Assembly (NCBI RefSeq): GCF_009363615.1
Contig: NZ_CP045384.1
Coordinates: forward strand, 3,389,501-3,453,500
DNA from: Ruegeria sp. THAF33
GTDB lineage: Bacteria > Pseudomonadota > Alphaproteobacteria > Rhodobacterales > Rhodobacteraceae
DNA length: 64,000 bases
Reading direction: 5' to 3'
Part shown: positions 34,787 to 42,536 of the stretch, one piece after another
How positions within the stretch are numbered: position 1 is the stretch's first letter
How the letters are laid out: every line of letters starts with the position of its first letter
Position numbers and translations under genes: made by a program
The notes under the pieces: model-generated
The model's database searches: none
The model's input: only the letters and a program-made list of their open reading frames with translations
What the model was told of the DNA's origin: nothing

Positions 34787-34811
34787 CCATATCCTCCCGA
34801 TGGGGATATGG
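34787..34811. promoter_or_regulatory. Operator candidate for the CsoR/RcnR-family repressor
   Basis: CCATATCC (34787-34794) and GGATATGG (34804-34811) are a perfect 8-base inverted repeat around TCCCGATGG. The AT-rich arms flanking a C-run and G-run match the architecture of CsoR/RcnR/DmeR operators. It covers the leader and ribosome-site region of the repressor gene, so autoregulation of the repressor-exporter pair is likely. Binding itself is inferred. Confidence 0.65.
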
Positions 34812-34912
34812 TCAAGGATTTGGCATCGAATGGCCCGCGACTTTCGGACGGCGTTGAGTTTGGGGACCAAACCGCCTATCTCGGGGGCGACATCGCACAA
34901 AGGAATAGTCGC

Positions 34913-35527
34913 GTGGCGAACCATTTGTACAAAAACGATCTGCCGGATGGGCTGGATCTGGGCCCGGTTGTGGCCATTGACTGTGAAACCATGGGGCTGA
35001 ACCCGCATCGCGATCGCCTGTGCGTGATTCAAATGTCAGGCGGTGACGGAAACAGCCATATCATTCAGGTGGACAAGGGCCAGACCGAAGCCCCAAACCT
35101 GAGTGCCATGCTGGAAAACCCCGATGTCCTGAAGCTGTTCCATTTCGGGCGGTTCGACATCGCCGCGATGTATCACACCTTTGGTGCCCTGGCCGCGCCG
35201 GTTTACTGCACCAAGATCGCCAGCCGGCTGGTGCGCACCTACACCGACCGCCACGGGTTGAAGAACCTGTGCCAGGAACTGATCGGCGTGGATATCTCGA
35301 AACAACAGCAGATGAGCGACTGGGGCGCTGAAACCCTGACCGATGCTCAGCTGGACTATGCGGCCTCGGACGTTCTTTATCTGCACCGCCTGCGCGACGA
35401 GTTGAACAAGCGACTGGCGCGCGAGGGCCGGACCGAGATGGCGCAGGCCTGTTTTGATTTCCTGCCGATGCGTGCGAAGCTGGATCTCGCCGGTTGGCCC
35501 GAAACGGATATCTTTGCACACTCATGA
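34913..35527 (+). CDS. rnd: Ribonuclease D-type 3'-5' exonuclease
   Basis: The 204-residue DEDD-family protein carries VVAIDCETMGLNPHRDRLCVIQMS (Exo I Asp-Glu), LKLFHFGRFDIAAMYHTFG (Exo II Asp) and LDYAASDVLYLHRLRDEL (Exo III Tyr-x3-Asp). It is the short alphaproteobacterial form lacking HRDC domains. The GTG at 34913 with AAAGGA upstream matches the normal N terminus VANHLYKNDLPDG; an open frame much further upstream overlaps the divergent repressor gene and is not used. It overlaps kdsD by 4 bases. It trims RNA 3' ends in the cytoplasm. Confidence 0.93.
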   Translation: MANHLYKNDLPDGLDLGPVVAIDCETMGLNPHRDRLCVIQMSGGDGNSHIIQVDKGQTEAPNLSAMLENPDVLKLFHFGRFDIAAMYHTFGALAAPVYCTKIASRLVRTYTDRHGLKNLCQELIGVDISKQQQMSDWGAETLTDAQLDYAASDVLYLHRLRDELNKRLAREGRTEMAQACFDFLPMRAKLDLAGWPETDIFAHS

Positions 35528-36492
35528 CCGACACCGAAGCATTCCTGAGAACCGCCCGCCAGGTCGTCACCGACGAGGCCCGCGCGCTGGACGTGCTGGC
35601 CGACAGCCTTGACGAGCATTTTGCAGAGGCGGTGCATCTTATCCTGAAAGCAACCGGGCGCATCATCATCAGCGGCATCGGAAAATCGGGCCATATCGGC
35701 CACAAGATTGCCGCCACTCTGGCCAGTACCGGAACGCCTGCCTATTTCGTGCACCCGGCCGAGGCCAGCCATGGCGATCTGGGCATGGTTTCCAAAGGCG
35801 ATGTGGTGCTGGCGATTTCGAATTCTGGCGAAGCGCCCGAGCTGGCCAACCTGCTGGCCTTTACGCGCCGCTTTGGCATTCCGCTGATCGGGCTATCCAG
35901 CAAGCCAGAAAGCACGTTGATGAAACAGGCCGATGTGCATCTGCTGATACCGTCGATGGGCGAGGCCTGCGGTTTCGGCATGGTGCCTTCGATCTCGACG
36001 ACGCTGACCCTAGCCATGGGCGATGCGCTGGCCATTGCGCTGATGAAGTATCGCGACTTCCGCCCCGAGGATTTTCGCGCCTTCCACCCCGGCGGAAAGC
36101 TGGGTGCGCGGCTGAGTACGGTGCGTGATCTGATGCATACAGGCGAAGCCCTGCCTCTGGTCGCGGCGAACACCCCGATGAGCGACGCGCTGATCGAAAT
36201 CAGCCAAAAGGGTTTCGGCGTGGCCGGTGTAACGGATGCGCAGGGGCATTTGTCGGGCATCATTACGGACGGTGACTTGCGGCGACACATGGACGGTCTG
36301 CTGGACAAAACGACCGAGCAGGTCATGACCGCCAATCCGACCACCATAACACCGGACGCATTGGCCGAAGAGGCGGTGGCGATCATGAATGATCGCAAGA
36401 TCACTTCGCTGTTTGTGGTCGACGAGGCTGCATCCGGGCAGGCGCTGGGACTTCTGCATATCCACGACTGCTTGCGCGTCGGTCTGGGCTGA
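35524..36492 (+). CDS. kdsD: Arabinose-5-phosphate isomerase KdsD (KpsF/GutQ family)
   Basis: The 322-residue protein has a SIS sugar-isomerase domain (GRIIISGIGKSGHIGHKIAATLASTGTPAYF-type core, residues ~40-180, with EASHGDLGM) and two CBS domains (MHTGEALPLVAANTPM, VMTANPTTITPD). It converts ribulose-5-phosphate to arabinose-5-phosphate, the first step to Kdo of LPS. It is first in a run with lptC, lptA and lptB, consistent with envelope biogenesis. The ATG at 35524 overlaps the rnd stop. Confidence 0.95.
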   Translation: MTDTEAFLRTARQVVTDEARALDVLADSLDEHFAEAVHLILKATGRIIISGIGKSGHIGHKIAATLASTGTPAYFVHPAEASHGDLGMVSKGDVVLAISNSGEAPELANLLAFTRRFGIPLIGLSSKPESTLMKQADVHLLIPSMGEACGFGMVPSISTTLTLAMGDALAIALMKYRDFRPEDFRAFHPGGKLGARLSTVRDLMHTGEALPLVAANTPMSDALIEISQKGFGVAGVTDAQGHLSGIITDGDLRRHMDGLLDKTTEQVMTANPTTITPDALAEEAVAIMNDRKITSLFVVDEAASGQALGLLHIHDCLRVGLG

Positions 36493-36503
36493 GGGAGGCC
36501 GAA

Positions 36504-37103
36504 TTGGACAGGTATTCCCGCATGGTACAGTTCCTGAAGGTTCTGTTGCCGCTTGCGGCCATTCTGATGCTGTCTACAGTGTTCCTGCTATCCCGCAGCA
36601 TCGAAACCAACGTATCAGTGCCATTCGCAGAAAAAGACATTGACGAGCGGTTGGCGCAACAGGTGGTCACACAGCCGAAATATCGCGGGACAACCCGCAA
36701 AGGCGAGGATGTTCAGATCGAAGCCATCCAAGCCAAGCAGGGCGGCGAAGACGAAACCCCGACCGCATCCGAATTTCGGGGCCGGCTGGGGCTTCTCAGC
36801 GGTGGAACGATATTTCTGGATTCCAATTCAGGTTTGATCCGCCCTGATGAGGGCACGGCAACTTTTGTCGGCGACGTGGTGATTACCACTGCCGACGGGC
36901 TTCAAGTCACGACTGACCTGCTCAACACGTCGCTGGACGAAATCCGGGGCGACACGCCGGGGCGGGTGAACGGAACCGGGCCGATCGGCAATTTTTCCGC
37001 CGGACGCATGACCTTTGGGACTGAAAAAAAGGACGGACCGGTCCATATTGTTTTTACAGACGGCGTGAAGCTGGTATACGAGCCTGAAAAAGCAGAAAGA
37101 TAA
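36504..37103 (+). CDS. lptC: LPS export protein LptC
   Basis: The 199-residue protein has a single N-terminal membrane helix (MVQFLKVLLPLAAILMLSTV) and a periplasmic beta-jellyroll with repeated segments ending GNFSAGRMTFG, typical of LptC. It links the LptB2FG extractor to LptA. I place the start at TTG 36504, which has GGGAGG 5 bases upstream; the ATG at 36522 has no good ribosome site. It lies between kdsD and lptA. Confidence 0.9.
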   Translation: MDRYSRMVQFLKVLLPLAAILMLSTVFLLSRSIETNVSVPFAEKDIDERLAQQVVTQPKYRGTTRKGEDVQIEAIQAKQGGEDETPTASEFRGRLGLLSGGTIFLDSNSGLIRPDEGTATFVGDVVITTADGLQVTTDLLNTSLDEIRGDTPGRVNGTGPIGNFSAGRMTFGTEKKDGPVHIVFTDGVKLVYEPEKAER

Positions 37104-37106
37104 CCT

Positions 37107-37598
37107 GTGTTCGATTTTCGTTTTGTTCCTTTGTGCCTTGCTCTGTTTGCAGGTGCCGTAACCGCGACTGCGCAGGAGGCGCAGGTGGCTTTTGGTTCTG
37201 CAAATGCCGACCCGAGCCTTCCGGTCGAGGTCACATCCGAAATATTGAACGTCAACCAGGAGGACGGTTCTGCCGAATTCCTCGGAAATGTCGTCGTCAT
37301 TCAGGGCGAAATGCGGCTGACCGCTGAACGGGTTCTCGTGATCTACAACGAGGAACGCTCGGCGATTGAACGGATGGAAGCCACCGAGAATGTTGTTCTG
37401 GTCAGCCCGCCGGATGCGGCAGAGGGCGATTGGGCGGAATACACGATAGATTCCGGTGTGATCGTCATGAAAGGCAATGTCCTGCTGACGCAAGGCCCCA
37501 GCATCATCAGCGGCGATCAGATGAACGCCAATCTGACAACGGGCACAGCGACCATGACCGGGCGCGTCAAGACGATCCTTCAGCAGGGAAACAACTGA
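37107..37598 (+). CDS. lptA: LPS transport periplasmic protein LptA
   Basis: The 163-residue protein has a signal peptide (PLCLALFAGAVTATAQ) and an OstA/LptA beta-jellyroll (VTSEILNVNQEDGSAEFLGNV, GEMRLTAERVLVIYNEE, MKGNVLLTQGPSIISGDQM). It forms the periplasmic LPS bridge. The start is the GTG at 37107, three bases after the lptC stop; no ATG is available before the signal. It is coupled to lptB by a one-base TGATG overlap. Confidence 0.93.
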   Translation: MFDFRFVPLCLALFAGAVTATAQEAQVAFGSANADPSLPVEVTSEILNVNQEDGSAEFLGNVVVIQGEMRLTAERVLVIYNEERSAIERMEATENVVLVSPPDAAEGDWAEYTIDSGVIVMKGNVLLTQGPSIISGDQMNANLTTGTATMTGRVKTILQQGNN

Positions 37599-38356
37599 TG
37601 GCGCGACCCGACCTGTCAGTGGCCGAAGGCAATTCCGGGCTGCGCATCGAGAAACTGCGGAAATCCTACCGTAAGAAAACGGTGATCCGCGATGTATCGA
37701 TGACACTGGACCGGTCCGAAGTCGTTGCCCTGTTGGGACCCAACGGGTCGGGTAAGACCACGACCTTTTATTCCGTGGCGGGGCTTGTTTTCCCAGAGGC
37801 CGGCAAAGTCACGATTGACGGCCAGAATGTTACGACGTTGCCGATGTACCGGCGTGCGCGGATGGGCATCGGTTACCTGCCGCAGGAGATGTCGATCTTT
37901 CGCGGCATGAGCGTCGAAGACAATATCGCCGCGGTGCTGGATATCACGGTTCCTCATGCTCACAGGCGGAAAGAACGGCTGGAAGAGCTGTTGTCGGATT
38001 TCTCGATCGAACATCTGCGCCGCGCGCCTGCTCTTGCCCTTTCCGGCGGTGAGCGCCGCCGCGTTGAGATAGCGCGATGTTTGGCCGCAGACCCGAAATA
38101 TCTTTTGTTGGACGAACCATTTGCGGGTGTTGACCCGATCAGCGTCGGCGATATCCGGCATCTGGTTGCCGACCTAAAAAAACGGGGGATCGGTGTTCTG
38201 ATCACCGACCATAACGTGCGGGAAACGCTGGAAATTGTCGACCGGGCCTATATCCTGCATGACGGGCAGGTTCTGATGTCGGGCACACCAGACGAGGTCG
38301 TCGAGAACGAGAATGTCCGCCGTGTCTATCTTGGCGAAAACTTCCGTATTTCATAG
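37598..38356 (+). CDS. lptB: LPS export ABC transporter ATPase LptB
   Basis: The 252-residue ABC ATPase has Walker A GPNGSGKTT, Q-loop GYLPQEMSIFRGMSVEDN, signature LSGGERRRVEIAR and Walker B YLLLDEPFAGVDPISV with the H-loop ITDHNVRETL. The PQ-x-SIFR motif after the Q-loop is characteristic of LptB. It powers LPS extraction with LptF/LptG (elsewhere). The ATG at 37598 overlaps the lptA stop. In many proteobacteria rpoN follows; here no rpoN is present. Confidence 0.97.
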   Translation: MARPDLSVAEGNSGLRIEKLRKSYRKKTVIRDVSMTLDRSEVVALLGPNGSGKTTTFYSVAGLVFPEAGKVTIDGQNVTTLPMYRRARMGIGYLPQEMSIFRGMSVEDNIAAVLDITVPHAHRRKERLEELLSDFSIEHLRRAPALALSGGERRRVEIARCLAADPKYLLLDEPFAGVDPISVGDIRHLVADLKKRGIGVLITDHNVRETLEIVDRAYILHDGQVLMSGTPDEVVENENVRRVYLGENFRIS

Positions 38357-38608
38357 GCTTGTTATGGTCTGCGTCGGATGCATGGCGGAAATCGCGTATA
38401 TACACACCTGTTTTGATTGACTCTTCCCTCGTCTCTTGCCTCAATTGTCCCATGGCATTTACCCGGTTCCAGTCTGGAGATCGTTGTCCCTTCGTTGAAG
38501 GGCTGGAGTTAAGACAACCGCGGAAAGTGTCTCGACCCCCCACCCGATAAAAACAAGTTCGTCGCGTAACGTGACGTCAGAATGGGTGTGAATTGTGAAG
38601 GAGATCAC

Positions 38609-39172
38609 ATGCGTTACCAAATCAGCGGAAAACAGATCGACATCGGTGCGGCGCTTCAGACTCACGTGCAGACCGAATTGGGCGAGGTTGTGGGTAAATA
38701 TGCCCAGCGGCCTACCGATGCCAACGTCGTCTTTTCCCGTTCAGCGCATGAATATGTATGCGAAACAACAGTGCACCTGTCCACCGGGCTGACCGCTCAG
38801 GCCAAGGCGCATGCAACCGAAATTTATGCGGCGTTCGAGGCATGCTGCGACAAAATGGAAACACAACTGCGGCGCTATAAGCGTCGTTTGAAGGACCACC
38901 ACAAGGATCGGTCCGAGCCGGTTGAACTCTTTGGAGCGTCCTCTTATATCCTCGCTTCTGATGAATCGGACGCGGCCGATGAACCCGAATCGCTGCAGCC
39001 CATGATTGTGGCTGAGATGGAAACAAAAATCCCATCTTTGAGCGTTGGTGAAGCCGTGATGCAAATGGAACTTGCCGGTGCCCCGGTGCTGGTGTTCAGA
39101 AATGAGAACAAGGATGGATTGAACGTCGTGTATCGTCGCGAAGACGGTAACATCGGCTGGATTGATCCTTAA
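38609..39172 (+). CDS. hpf: Ribosome hibernation promoting factor, long form (HPF)
   Basis: The 187-residue protein has an S30AE domain (MRYQISGKQIDIGAALQTHV to about residue 100, with the basic CDKMETQLRRYKRRLKDHH helix) and a C-terminal dimerisation domain (SVGEAVMQMELAGAPVLVF, YRREDGNIGWIDP). The two-domain long form produces 100S ribosome dimers. A GAAGGAG site precedes the ATG at 38609. The 252-base gap before it contains no gene; I see a TGACGTCA palindrome at 38572-38579 but no assignable promoter. Confidence 0.94.
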   Translation: MRYQISGKQIDIGAALQTHVQTELGEVVGKYAQRPTDANVVFSRSAHEYVCETTVHLSTGLTAQAKAHATEIYAAFEACCDKMETQLRRYKRRLKDHHKDRSEPVELFGASSYILASDESDAADEPESLQPMIVAEMETKIPSLSVGEAVMQMELAGAPVLVFRNENKDGLNVVYRREDGNIGWIDP

Positions 39173-39231
39173 CAGGCAAGGATACGGGGCCGCACCCGCC
39201 GACGCGGGTGCCGTGCCTATGGAGCGTGATC

Positions 39232-39696
39232 ATGGAGCTTTCGAGCATACTGAAGCCCGAAGCAGTACGTGTACTATCCGCCGCTTCCAGCAAGAAGCGG
39301 TTGTTTCAGGAAATCGGCGATGTCGCAGCCGCCAATCTGGGCCTCGATTCTCAGGCCGTCGTCGACTGTCTGCTCGAACGGGAAAGCCTTGGCCCGACGG
39401 GCGTGGGGCATGGCGTTGCGCTTCCGCACGCGCGGTTGCCCGAGCTTGATTCGGTTTCGGGCGTATTCGTCATGCTGGAAAAGCCCATCGACTTTGGATC
39501 GGTTGACCGTCAACCCGTGGACATTGCCTTTGCACTTTTTGCGCCGGAAGAGGCCGGCGTCGATCATCTCAAGGCGCTGGCCCTTGTGTCACGCACGCTG
39601 AGGGACACCTCGGTGTGCACCAAGCTTCGGGCGAACCCCGATCCGGTCAAGCTTTATGCGATCCTGACCGAAGCGCAGTCCATGCAAGCAGCGTAA
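39232..39696 (+). CDS. ptsN: PTS-Ntr EIIA component PtsN
   Basis: The 154-residue protein is an EIIA(Ntr) domain with the phosphorylated His66 in TGVGHGVALPHARL and the ending YAILTEAQS. It regulates potassium and nitrogen-related targets by phosphorylation state rather than sugar uptake. It follows hpf after 59 bases, as in most proteobacteria, and is closed by a strong terminator. Confidence 0.95.
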   Translation: MELSSILKPEAVRVLSAASSKKRLFQEIGDVAAANLGLDSQAVVDCLLERESLGPTGVGHGVALPHARLPELDSVSGVFVMLEKPIDFGSVDRQPVDIAFALFAPEEAGVDHLKALALVSRTLRDTSVCTKLRANPDPVKLYAILTEAQSMQAA

Positions 39697-39701
39697 TCAG
39701 A

Positions 39702-39732
39702 AAAAAAGCCCCCGGATTTCGGGGGCTTTTTT
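39702..39732. terminator. Bidirectional rho-independent terminator (ptsN / CAP lipoprotein)
   Basis: GCCCCCG (39708-39714) pairs with CGGGGGC (39720-39726), loop GATTT, flanked by an A7 run before and a T6 run after. It serves both the plus-strand ptsN and the convergent minus-strand gene. Confidence 0.95.
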
Positions 39733-39751
39733 GTGTGTACGGTGATCGGGG

Positions 39752-40267
39752 TCAGCCGCCGGTTCCCATTTCCAGCGTCCACCAGATTTTCCCGCCTTTT
39801 TCCTGATGCCAGGCGAACCCCATCTGCGTGGCCTTGGGGTCCATGATCACGGCGCGCGGTCCGGGTTCCTGCATCCAAGCGGCAAGGGTTTCGGTTTCGG
39901 TTTCGTAGGTCTCGGAAATTGCTTCACCGAGGAACGTGCCGAAATATCCGACCCGTGCAGCCCGATCGATCGGAGAGGAGCCGTCGGACCCGAAGTGCCA
40001 GGGCCGGTTCTGTCTGGCCATGTCCTTGGAATGGGTCGCCGCTGCTGCGTTCAGCTGCGAGTTCAGCTGGACAGGCTGCAATCCTTGGGCCTGACGCAGG
40101 GCATTGACCGAATCAACCATACGGAACTGCAACTTTTCCGGGTTGCCGCGAATTTTGTAGACCGTGGGCAGCGGGCGACCGTCTGCACCGATGGTCGTGG
40201 TGCCGGTGTCTGTACATGCCGCCAGCGCGACAAAGCAAATCAAGAGTAAAGAAACGATACGCGTCAT
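39752..40267 (-). CDS. CAP/SCP-domain lipoprotein
   Basis: The 171-residue protein has a lipoprotein signal (IVSLLLICFVALAAC) and a CAP (SCP/PR-1) domain with the pocket residues in AAATHSKDMARQNRPWHFGSD and GEAISETYETETE, ending MGFAWHQEKGGKIWWTLEMG. Bacterial CAP proteins of this type are found in the periplasm, with unclear biochemical activity. I chose the ATG at 40267 because it gives a proper signal peptide. It is convergent to ptsN. Confidence 0.88.
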   Translation of the reverse strand: MTRIVSLLLICFVALAACTDTGTTTIGADGRPLPTVYKIRGNPEKLQFRMVDSVNALRQAQGLQPVQLNSQLNAAAATHSKDMARQNRPWHFGSDGSSPIDRAARVGYFGTFLGEAISETYETETETLAAWMQEPGPRAVIMDPKATQMGFAWHQEKGGKIWWTLEMGTGG

Positions 40268-40436
40268 GATCGACCTGGTTATTGTGTCATTACAGGGCAT
40301 AGCGCGCCTGACAGCTCTGAGCAAACGCGCAATAGCCTAAACTTGCGTGATTCTGCCGGTTTGATTTGCGACTGAAGCATTCTGGCAATAGAATGTCACG
40401 GATTTCAGACCTCACTTGAACACAGGACCCGTTGTC

Positions 40437-41036
40437 ATGGTCAAAAAGCGCATTCAAACGTCCACACGCAGGGGTTTTCTGGCTGGGGCCACCGCGACGC
40501 TGGCAACCCCCGCACTGGCGCAGTACATCCCCGGTGATCCGCTGCGTCCTGCACCCGAACCCGAGCCTTCGGTGCGCCGCAACGTATCGGGTTTCCGGGC
40601 GCTGGATTGGCAGCCGTACTTTTCGAACACCAGAAACGGTGCCATTCTGGTCGATACCGTGTCGCGCGCGCTGCACTATTGGTCAGATGATCAAAGTATA
40701 TACAAACTCTACCCTTCATCGGTTCCCCTGACCGAGGAACTGACCCGCCGGGGGCGTACCAGCGTAATCAGAAAGGTTGAAGGGCCCAGCTGGTCTCCGA
40801 CACCGTCCATGAAAAAGCGAAACCCGGAATGGCCTGACTATATCCCTCCGGGGCCGGATAACCCGCTGGGAACACATGCTTTATACCTGAGTTGGAAGTA
40901 CTATCGCATTCACGGAACGCACGATACGCGAAAAATCGGACGCCGGTCGTCGAATGGCTGTATCGGTCTGTTCAACGAAGACATTGCCGAGCTGTTCTCG
41001 ATGGCGAAGGTCGGCACGCAAGTGTTGCTAATTTGA
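40437..41036 (+). CDS. L,D-transpeptidase (YkuD family), Tat-exported
   Basis: The 199-residue protein carries a twin-arginine signal (TSTRRGFLAGATATLATPALA) and a YkuD catalytic domain. Visible motifs are YYRIHGTHD and RRSSNGCIGLFNEDI, with catalytic Cys in SxGC and His in HGT. Such enzymes make 3-3 or lipoprotein cross-links in peptidoglycan, or remove them. The ATG at 40437 was chosen to begin just before the Tat signal. It is a single gene, divergent from the CAP lipoprotein gene across 169 bases. Confidence 0.92.
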   Translation: MVKKRIQTSTRRGFLAGATATLATPALAQYIPGDPLRPAPEPEPSVRRNVSGFRALDWQPYFSNTRNGAILVDTVSRALHYWSDDQSIYKLYPSSVPLTEELTRRGRTSVIRKVEGPSWSPTPSMKKRNPEWPDYIPPGPDNPLGTHALYLSWKYYRIHGTHDTRKIGRRSSNGCIGLFNEDIAELFSMAKVGTQVLLI

Positions 41037-41175
41037 CGACATTTTCGTGTGGGAACCCGCTTAGCGGTCAAGTTGCAATTGCATTCCAGCGTCAATGCTG
41101 ATTAGAAAAAACCACGAGGTAAGTCTTAGATGTGTGGTTCCGGGCATTGGAACTGCGCAAATTCTGGAGGTTAAT

Positions 41176-41358
41176 ATGAAGAAACTCGTTCTCGCTGCTG
41201 CACTGACTGCTGCTGCTTCGACCGCTTATGCTGGTAACCTGGAAGAGCCGGTTGTTGAAGCACCTGTTGTTGTAGAAGAAACTCAGGGTTCGTCGCAGGG
41301 CATCCTGCTGCCGCTGATCCTGCTGGTCGTTGTTGCTGCTGCTGTTGCTGCAAGCTAA
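41176..41358 (+). CDS. Small exported/membrane protein, 60 residues
   Basis: The 60-residue protein has a signal peptide (MKKLVLAAALTAAASTAYAG), a short acidic stretch (NLEEPVVEAPVVVEETQG) and a C-terminal hydrophobic helix (GILLPLILLVVVAAAVAAS). A strong GGAGG site precedes the ATG at 41176 and a classic terminator follows, so it is a genuine monocistronic gene. Codon use is very biased (GCT for Ala, GTT for Val, CTG for Leu), typical of highly expressed genes. The family is known to me only as small uncharacterised Rhodobacteraceae proteins. Confidence 0.82.
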   Translation: MKKLVLAAALTAAASTAYAGNLEEPVVEAPVVVEETQGSSQGILLPLILLVVVAAAVAAS

Positions 41359-41379
41359 TCCGACACGGAATTCATGAAA

Positions 41380-41411
41380 AAGGCGGTGGAGCAATCCACC
41401 GCCTTTTTTAT
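41380..41411 (+). terminator. Rho-independent terminator after the 60-aa protein gene
   Basis: AGGCGGTGGA (41381-41390) pairs with TCCACCGCCT (41395-41404), loop GCAA, preceded by A4 and followed by a T run. It is also placed to end the convergent hemH transcript. Confidence 0.93.
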
Positions 41412-41430
41412 TTTCCCAAGGCTGTGCAGG

Positions 41431-42480
41431 TCAGTCCAGCCAGCCGCGCAAGTTTTCTTCGATCACTGTGCCCAATGCAGCTATGTGCGCCGCATCGTCA
41501 TTGAGACATGGAATATAGGTGAAGGTTTCGCCGCCCGCTTCTTCGAAGCTCTCCTTGATCTCTTCGTTGATCTCTTCCAGCGTTTCGATGCAGTCGGCCG
41601 AGAAAGCCGGCGCGATGACCGCTATGTTCTTTTTGCCCTGTTTGGCCAAATCCGCCACATGATCCACTGTATAGGGTTTCAGCCATTCCTCGGGGCCGAA
41701 TCGCGACTGGAACGTTGAAACCAGTTGATCGTCAGACCATCCCAGCCGTTCCTTCAGCAGCCGTGTCGTCTTGGCGCACTGGCAATGATAGGGGTCACCC
41801 TGTTGCAGATACCGTTCCGGCATCCCGTGATACGAGCAGACCAGAATATCGGGTTTTGTCTCCGCCGCTGCATAAGCACGTTCAACGGATTGCGCCAGAG
41901 CGTCGATATAGGCGGGTTGGTCGAAATAGGCCGGTACGGTTCGCGTGGCAGGCTGCCAGGCCTCATCCATCAGTGCACGAAAGAACTGGTCATTGGCGGT
42001 GGCCGTGGTTGCGCCCGCGTATTGTGGGTAAAGCGGGAAAAACAGAATACGGTCACAGCCCGCGGCAACCATCTCGCGCACTTTGGACTTTGTTGACGGG
42101 TTGCCGTAGCGCATGCAGAAATCGACCATCACCTGATCCCCGTACCGATCCTGCATCGCATCGCGCAGCTTGGCAGTCTGGTCCTTGGTGATCGTCATCA
42201 GCGGGCTTTCGCCCTTTTCATGGTTCCAGATCGATTTATAGGCTTCACCCGAACTGAATGGCCGTTTGCTGAGGATGATCCCCTGAAGAATCGGTTGCCA
42301 TTTCCATTTCGGATAGTCGATGACCCGCTGATCCGACAGAAACTCGTTCAGATAGCGACGCATCGGCCAATAGGTGTAATTGTCCGGTGTGCCCAGATTG
42401 GCCAGCAAAATGCCAACACGGCCCATCTTGACCTTGGGATGGTCGGCAGGGGCATGAGCGGGACGGGTGGCATCAAACAT
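41431..42480 (-). CDS. hemH: Ferrochelatase
   Basis: The 349-residue protein shows the ferrochelatase core: GILLANLGTPDNYTYWPMRR at the N terminus, RILFFPLYPQYAGATTATAND, the catalytic His in VCSYHGMPERYLQQGDPYHCQ, and PAFSADCIETLEEI near the end. It inserts Fe(II) into protoporphyrin IX as the last step of heme synthesis. The ATG at 42480 has AGGA 8 bases upstream. It is monocistronic, with the methyltransferase gene starting its own frame upstream on the same strand. Confidence 0.96.
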   Translation of the reverse strand: MFDATRPAHAPADHPKVKMGRVGILLANLGTPDNYTYWPMRRYLNEFLSDQRVIDYPKWKWQPILQGIILSKRPFSSGEAYKSIWNHEKGESPLMTITKDQTAKLRDAMQDRYGDQVMVDFCMRYGNPSTKSKVREMVAAGCDRILFFPLYPQYAGATTATANDQFFRALMDEAWQPATRTVPAYFDQPAYIDALAQSVERAYAAAETKPDILVCSYHGMPERYLQQGDPYHCQCAKTTRLLKERLGWSDDQLVSTFQSRFGPEEWLKPYTVDHVADLAKQGKKNIAVIAPAFSADCIETLEEINEEIKESFEEAGGETFTYIPCLNDDAAHIAALGTVIEENLRGWLD

Positions 42481-42536
42481 TTGAGCATTCCTGAGTTTTC
42501 GTGTTCCGACCTGAGATAAAGGGATTTGGTTGCGCG

